Below are positions 33,784 through 35,176 of a stretch of 35,176 nt of DNA, in pieces. Source of the DNA: Deltaproteobacteria bacterium (lineage in GTDB: Bacteria > Desulfobacterota > Desulfuromonadia > Geobacterales > Pseudopelobacteraceae). Position 1 is the stretch's first letter. Each line of letters starts with the position of its first letter. The DNA lies in contig JAFLLC010000046.1 of NCBI GenBank assembly GCA_019162745.1, positions 1 to 35,176 of the forward strand, read 5' to 3'. The notes beneath the pieces are model-generated. The model had not been told where the DNA came from. It ran no database searches and was given only the letters and a program-made list of their open reading frames with translations. A program made the translations under genes and the position numbers.

Positions 33784-34461
33784 ATGTTCCTCGACTCCAG
33801 CGACATCCAGGCGATCTGGCTGACAATCAGACTCGCAGCTATTGTCACCACCATCCTGCTGGTGGTCGGCACCCCGATCGCCTGGTGGCTCGCCCGCTCC
33901 CGTTCCCGCTGGAAAGGGTCGATCGGTGCCGTCGTTGCGCTGCCGCTTGTGCTGCCGCCGTCGGTCCTCGGTTTCTACCTGCTGCTGGCCATGGGACCAC
34001 ATGGCCCGGTGGGAGGTCTGACCCGCGCCCTAGGGGTCGAACCGCTCCCCTTCACCTTCTGGGGGTTGGTGCTGGCGTCGATTTTTTACTCGCTCCCCTT
34101 TATGGTGCAGCCGCTGCAGAACGCCTTTGAAGCGGTCGGCGACCGCCCGCTGGAAGTTGCCGCGACGCTCCGGGCCTCGCCGCTTGACACCTTCTTCACC
34201 GTCGTCCTCCCGATGGCGCTCCCCGGCTACCTGTCCGCCTCCATTCTGACCTTTGCCCATACCGTTGGCGAGTTCGGCGTGGTACTGATGATCGGCGGCA
34301 ACATCCCCGGTGTCACCCGCGTCGCCTCGGTGCAGATCTACGATCATGTCGAAGCACTGGAATATGCCCAGGCGCACCGTCTGGCCGCTGTCATGCTGGT
34401 TTTCTCGTTTCTGGTGCTGCTGGCTCTCTACGCCTGGCGCCCCAATACGCGGAAAGGATAG
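33784..34461 (+). CDS. modB: ModB, molybdate ABC transporter permease
   Basis: 225 residues with about five hydrophobic segments. The cytoplasmic EAA loop, which docks the ATPase, reads [46 protein letters not shown] and [25 protein letters not shown] are typical ModB blocks. It is the inner-membrane channel of the molybdate importer, placed between modA and modC. Confidence 0.95.
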   Translation: MFLDSSDIQAIWLTIRLAAIVTTILLVVGTPIAWWLARSRSRWKGSIGAVVALPLVLPPSVLGFYLLLAMGPHGPVGGLTRALGVEPLPFTFWGLVLASIFYSLPFMVQPLQNAFEAVGDRPLEVAATLRASPLDTFFTVVLPMALPGYLSASILTFAHTVGEFGVVLMIGGNIPGVTRVASVQIYDHVEALEYAQAHRLAAVMLVFSFLVLLALYAWRPNTRKG

Positions 34462-34464
34462 CCA

Positions 34465-35176
34465 ATGGACAAGATCAGCGCACGTTTTCACGTTAGTTGG
34501 GCTGGATTTACCCTTGATCTGAGTCTGGATCTACCGGGTCGCGGCGTGACCGCCATCTTCGGCCAATCCGGCTCCGGCAAGACAACCCTGCTTCGCTGCA
34601 TAGCCGGTCTGGAACGGCCAGAGCAGGGCTTCCTCTCGTTCAAGGGGGAGGTCTGGCAGGATGATAGAAATTTTCTGCCGCCCTATCAGCGCCCGCTTGG
34701 GTATGTCTTCCAGGAAGCGAGCCTGTTTCCGCATCTTTCCGTACTCGGGAACCTCCGCTATGGACTGACACGGTCGAAAGCGGAGCAGAACATCAGTCTG
34801 GATCATGCGATAGAACTCCTCGGGATCGGCGCCCTGCTGGAACGGAAACCAGAGCGGCTTTCAGGTGGTGAGCGGCAGCGGGTCGGCATTGCCCGGGCGT
34901 TGGCGGTATCACCGCGCATCCTGCTTATGGACGAACCGCTGGCGGCCCTCGATCTGGCGCGCAAGCAGGAGATTCTCCCCTATCTGGAACGACTTCGCGA
35001 TGAGCTGGAAATCCCGATACTATATGTTACCCATTCCCCTGATGAAGTTGGTCGTCTGGCGAACCACCTCGTGGCGCTGGAAGGTGGAACGGTCGTCGCC
35101 CAGGGCCCTCTGGCTGGAACCCTCGCGCGCATCGACCTTCCGATCCGCCTTGGAGAAGAGCGGGGTGTGGTGCTGG
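34465..35176 (+). CDS. modC: ModC, molybdate ABC transporter ATPase, cut by the window edge
   Basis: 237 codons are open from ATG 34465, 3 bp after the modB stop, with GGA(AAGGA) about 7 bases upstream. The ABC signatures are all present: Walker [11 protein letters not shown]-loop [10 protein letters not shown], signature [15 protein letters not shown], Walker [13 protein letters not shown] and the switch His in YVTHSPDEV. The sequence stops at the window end, before any C-terminal Mop domain could be seen. Confidence 0.95.
   Translation, partial: MDKISARFHVSWAGFTLDLSLDLPGRGVTAIFGQSGSGKTTLLRCIAGLERPEQGFLSFKGEVWQDDRNFLPPYQRPLGYVFQEASLFPHLSVLGNLRYGLTRSKAEQNISLDHAIELLGIGALLERKPERLSGGERQRVGIARALAVSPRILLMDEPLAALDLARKQEILPYLERLRDELEIPILYVTHSPDEVGRLANHLVALEGGTVVAQGPLAGTLARIDLPIRLGEERGVVL

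Overview
The window looks like a chromosomal segment of a Geobacter-type bacterium (Desulfuromonadota/Geobacteraceae). This is inferred from gene content and protein style: many hybrid sensor kinases, nitrogen-fixation accessory genes under -24/-12 promoters, an ANTAR response regulator of the kind known from Geobacter nif control, and short intergenic inverted repeats. No rRNA or tRNA gene was seen. Naming a species would need a database search.

Layout. 1-5.5 kb: a partial TPR-like protein, an AAA+ ATPase (DUF4143 type), an exported beta-carbonic-anhydrase-like protein with an apparent start-proximal frameshift and a lost zinc ligand, a divergent DisA_N/DAC-like protein and a rhomboid protease. 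5.6-14.3 kb: a nitrogen-fixation accessory island. It holds a broken sensor-kinase copy, an intact hybrid kinase, an ANTAR antiterminator (GnfK/GnfR-like), a DraG-type ADP-ribosylglycohydrolase, nifB, a GNAT protein, nifV and two small proteins. MITE-like inverted-repeat elements lie on both sides of nifB-nifV. 14.3-22.6 kb, minus strand: an MCP / hybrid kinase / HD-GYP regulator operon, then a NarX/NarL-like kinase-regulator pair. 22.8-29.3 kb: a macrodomain protein behind a sigma-54 promoter, then six tightly packed genes (circularly permuted ATP-grasp, alpha-E, transglutaminase-like, two AstE/AspA-type zinc hydrolases, class I glutamine amidotransferase). 29.6-31.1 kb: cowN with a cysteine-rich zinc-ribbon gene under its own sigma-54 promoter, followed by a strip of gene debris (AraC C-terminus, unknown protein, PIN/VapC C-terminus). 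31.2-35.2 kb: modE, modD, modA, modB and the start of modC, with an inverted repeat like a ModE operator before modE.

How it fits together. NifB and NifV make the core and the homocitrate of the FeMo cofactor. ModABC brings in molybdate and ModE senses it. DraG-type enzymes reactivate ADP-ribosylated nitrogenase reductase, and CowN protects nitrogenase from CO. Four well-formed GG-N10-GC sigma-54 promoters precede the ANTAR regulator, nifB, the macrodomain gene and the cowN operon. This suggests one nitrogen-responsive regulon that includes at least two little-described members, the macrodomain protein and the zinc-ribbon partner of CowN. The six-gene ATP-grasp operon next to the macrodomain gene is the best candidate for an undescribed biochemical system: it has the parts to build, trim and transfer amide-linked peptides, but its product is unknown.
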